Assembly (NCBI GenBank): GCA_046541115.1
Contig: JBKHDX010000262.1
Span: forward strand, 1 to 6,218
Source: Jaaginema sp046541115
Lineage (GTDB): Bacteria; Cyanobacteriota; Cyanobacteriia; Cyanobacteriales; Spirulinaceae
Reading direction: 5' to 3'
DNA: 6,218 nucleotides
Shown here: one piece after another, positions 5,354 through 6,218 of the stretch
Numbering within the stretch: position 1 is the first letter of the stretch
How the letters are laid out: each line of letters begins with the position of its first letter
Notes under the pieces: model-generated
The model's database searches: none
What the model saw: the letters and a program-made list of their open reading frames with translations, nothing else
What the model was told of the DNA's origin: nothing
Program-made: the position numbers and the translations under genes

Positions 5354-6218
5354 TTAGACGGAAGTCGTTGCTTTATCGGCTTCGATTACTTTTTGATATT
5401 CTTCGTCAGAATCCATGAAGCCGAACTCAACTAATAAGTCTTCAAGCTCATCCATGGTGATGGGAGTCGGAATTACTAAGTCTTTGTTGTTTTTGATCTT
5501 GTCAGCAAGAGCGCGGTATTCATTGGCTTGGGGATGTTCCGGCTCGTACTCGATCACGGTCATGCGACGTAATTCTGCCCGTTGCACCACGTTGTCGCGG
5601 GGAACGAAGTGAATCATTTTGGTGCCGAGTTTTTCAGCGAGGGCTTCGATTAGTTCAACTTCTTTGTCAACTTTACGGCTGTTGCAGATTAAGCCGCCTA
5701 AACGCACGCCGCCAGATTGGGCATATTTGAGAATACCGCGAGCGATGTTGTTGGCTGCGTACATGGCCATCATTTCCCCGGAGGTGACGATGTAGATTTC
5801 TTGGGCTTTGCCTTCCCGAATCGGCATGGCAAAACCACCGCAAACTACGTCACCTAATACATCGTAGGACACTAAGTCGAGGTCTTCGTAAGCGCCTTCT
5901 TCTTCGAGGAAGTTAATGGCGGTGATAATACCCCGACCTGCACAACCTACGCCGGGTTCAGGACCACCGGATTCAACGCAACGGACGTTGTTGTAGCCTG
6001 GGACTAATACTTCTTCGAGTTCGACATCTTCAACCGAACCGCGTTCGGCAGCGAGGCTAAGAATTGTGGTTTGGGCTTTGCAGTGGAGCATCAAGCGGGT
6101 GGAGTCGGCTTTCGGGTCGCACCCGACGATCATGACGCGTTCGGTTTCTGATAGGGCTGCGATGGTGTTTTGAGAAGTGGTGGATTTACCAATACCGCCT
6201 TTTCCGTAAAATGCAATC
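5354..6218 (-). CDS. nifH: Nitrogenase Fe protein (dinitrogenase reductase) NifH, 5'-truncated by window edge
   Basis: NifH is the homodimeric, cytoplasmic [4Fe-4S] ATPase that delivers electrons to the MoFe protein. The window holds 287 codons plus one base of the preceding codon. The first visible residues are IAFYGKGGIGKSTTSQN, which normally follow a few residues after the initiator Met, so only about 3-8 codons are missing. The in-frame ATG at 6133 is internal (MIVGCDPKADS) and is not the start. Visible motifs: Walker A GKGGIGKS, switch-I-type VGCDPKADST, the two cluster cysteines in GCAGRG and VVCGGFAMP, and the Arg of CAGRG that is the ADP-ribosylation site in bacteria having that control. 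The C-terminus ends MDSDEEYQKVIEADKATTSV. Oddities: the segment after the P-loop helix reads SETERVMIVG, one residue shorter than the common AEMGQRIMIVG, and the segment before CVESGGPEPG reads VPGYNNVR instead of the usual cyanobacterial LTGFxGVK. nifD follows after 84 nt. BchL/ChlL is excluded by these motifs and by the neighbours. Confidence 0.98.
   Translation of the reverse strand, partial: IAFYGKGGIGKSTTSQNTIAALSETERVMIVGCDPKADSTRLMLHCKAQTTILSLAAERGSVEDVELEEVLVPGYNNVRCVESGGPEPGVGCAGRGIITAINFLEEEGAYEDLDLVSYDVLGDVVCGGFAMPIREGKAQEIYIVTSGEMMAMYAANNIARGILKYAQSGGVRLGGLICNSRKVDKEVELIEALAEKLGTKMIHFVPRDNVVQRAELRRMTVIEYEPEHPQANEYRALADKIKNNKDLVIPTPITMDELEDLLVEFGFMDSDEEYQKVIEADKATTSV

Overview
This window is a stretch of a molybdenum-nitrogenase (nif) gene cluster. 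All six genes lie on the minus strand and read from the high-coordinate end to the low one: nifH (5' end cut by the window edge) - nifD - nifK - nifZ - a small 'Mo-dependent nitrogenase C-terminal domain' gene - nifE. The host is almost certainly a cyanobacterium. Signs of this are the small Mo-nitro_C-type protein, the cyanobacterial form of NifD (YSWSG after the second P-cluster Cys) and of NifK (about 520 residues, ending TDISFDLIR), two perfect HIP1 octamers (GCGATCGC) in nifE, and heptanucleotide tandem repeats in three intergenic gaps. nifD is uninterrupted, so no nifD excision element is present. Nothing here decides between a filamentous heterocystous and a non-heterocystous host.

Layout in transcription order. 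6218-5354: nifH, the dinitrogenase reductase (Fe protein), lacking only the first few codons. 5353-5270: an 84-nt gap with a GC-rich hairpin. 5269-3824: nifD, MoFe protein alpha subunit, with every P-cluster and FeMo-co ligand present. 3823-3721: a gap with heptad repeats and a long hairpin that buries a false upstream start for nifK. 3720-2146: nifK, MoFe protein beta subunit. 2145-2058: a gap with a 10-bp inverted repeat that pairs a strong Shine-Dalgarno plus AUG with an anti-Shine-Dalgarno-like copy. 2057-1797: nifZ. 1789-1481: the Mo-nitro_C small protein, 7 nt after nifZ. 1480-1398: a gap with five GTTGTKG heptads framed by an 8-bp direct repeat. 1397-33: nifE. 35-1: another five-unit heptad array that starts on the nifE stop codon.

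The genes form one functional unit. NifH passes electrons to the NifDK tetramer, which reduces N2. NifZ assists P-cluster maturation on NifDK. NifE, with NifN (expected just beyond position 1), is the scaffold on which the FeMo-cofactor precursor is matured. All genes point the same way, gaps are 7 to about 103 nt, and no convincing internal promoter or terminator was found, so an operon is likely, with its promoter outside the window.

Points of interest: NifH and parts of NifD look unlike the usual cyanobacterial type, recalling the reported case of nif transfer into a Coleofasciculus-type cyanobacterium; nifZ sits between nifK and nifE rather than beside nifV/nifT; heptad repeats of different sequence occupy several gaps and in two cases run exactly into a stop codon; and the nifK-nifZ leader looks able to mask a ribosome-binding site. 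The Mo-nitro_C protein is the least understood gene in the window.
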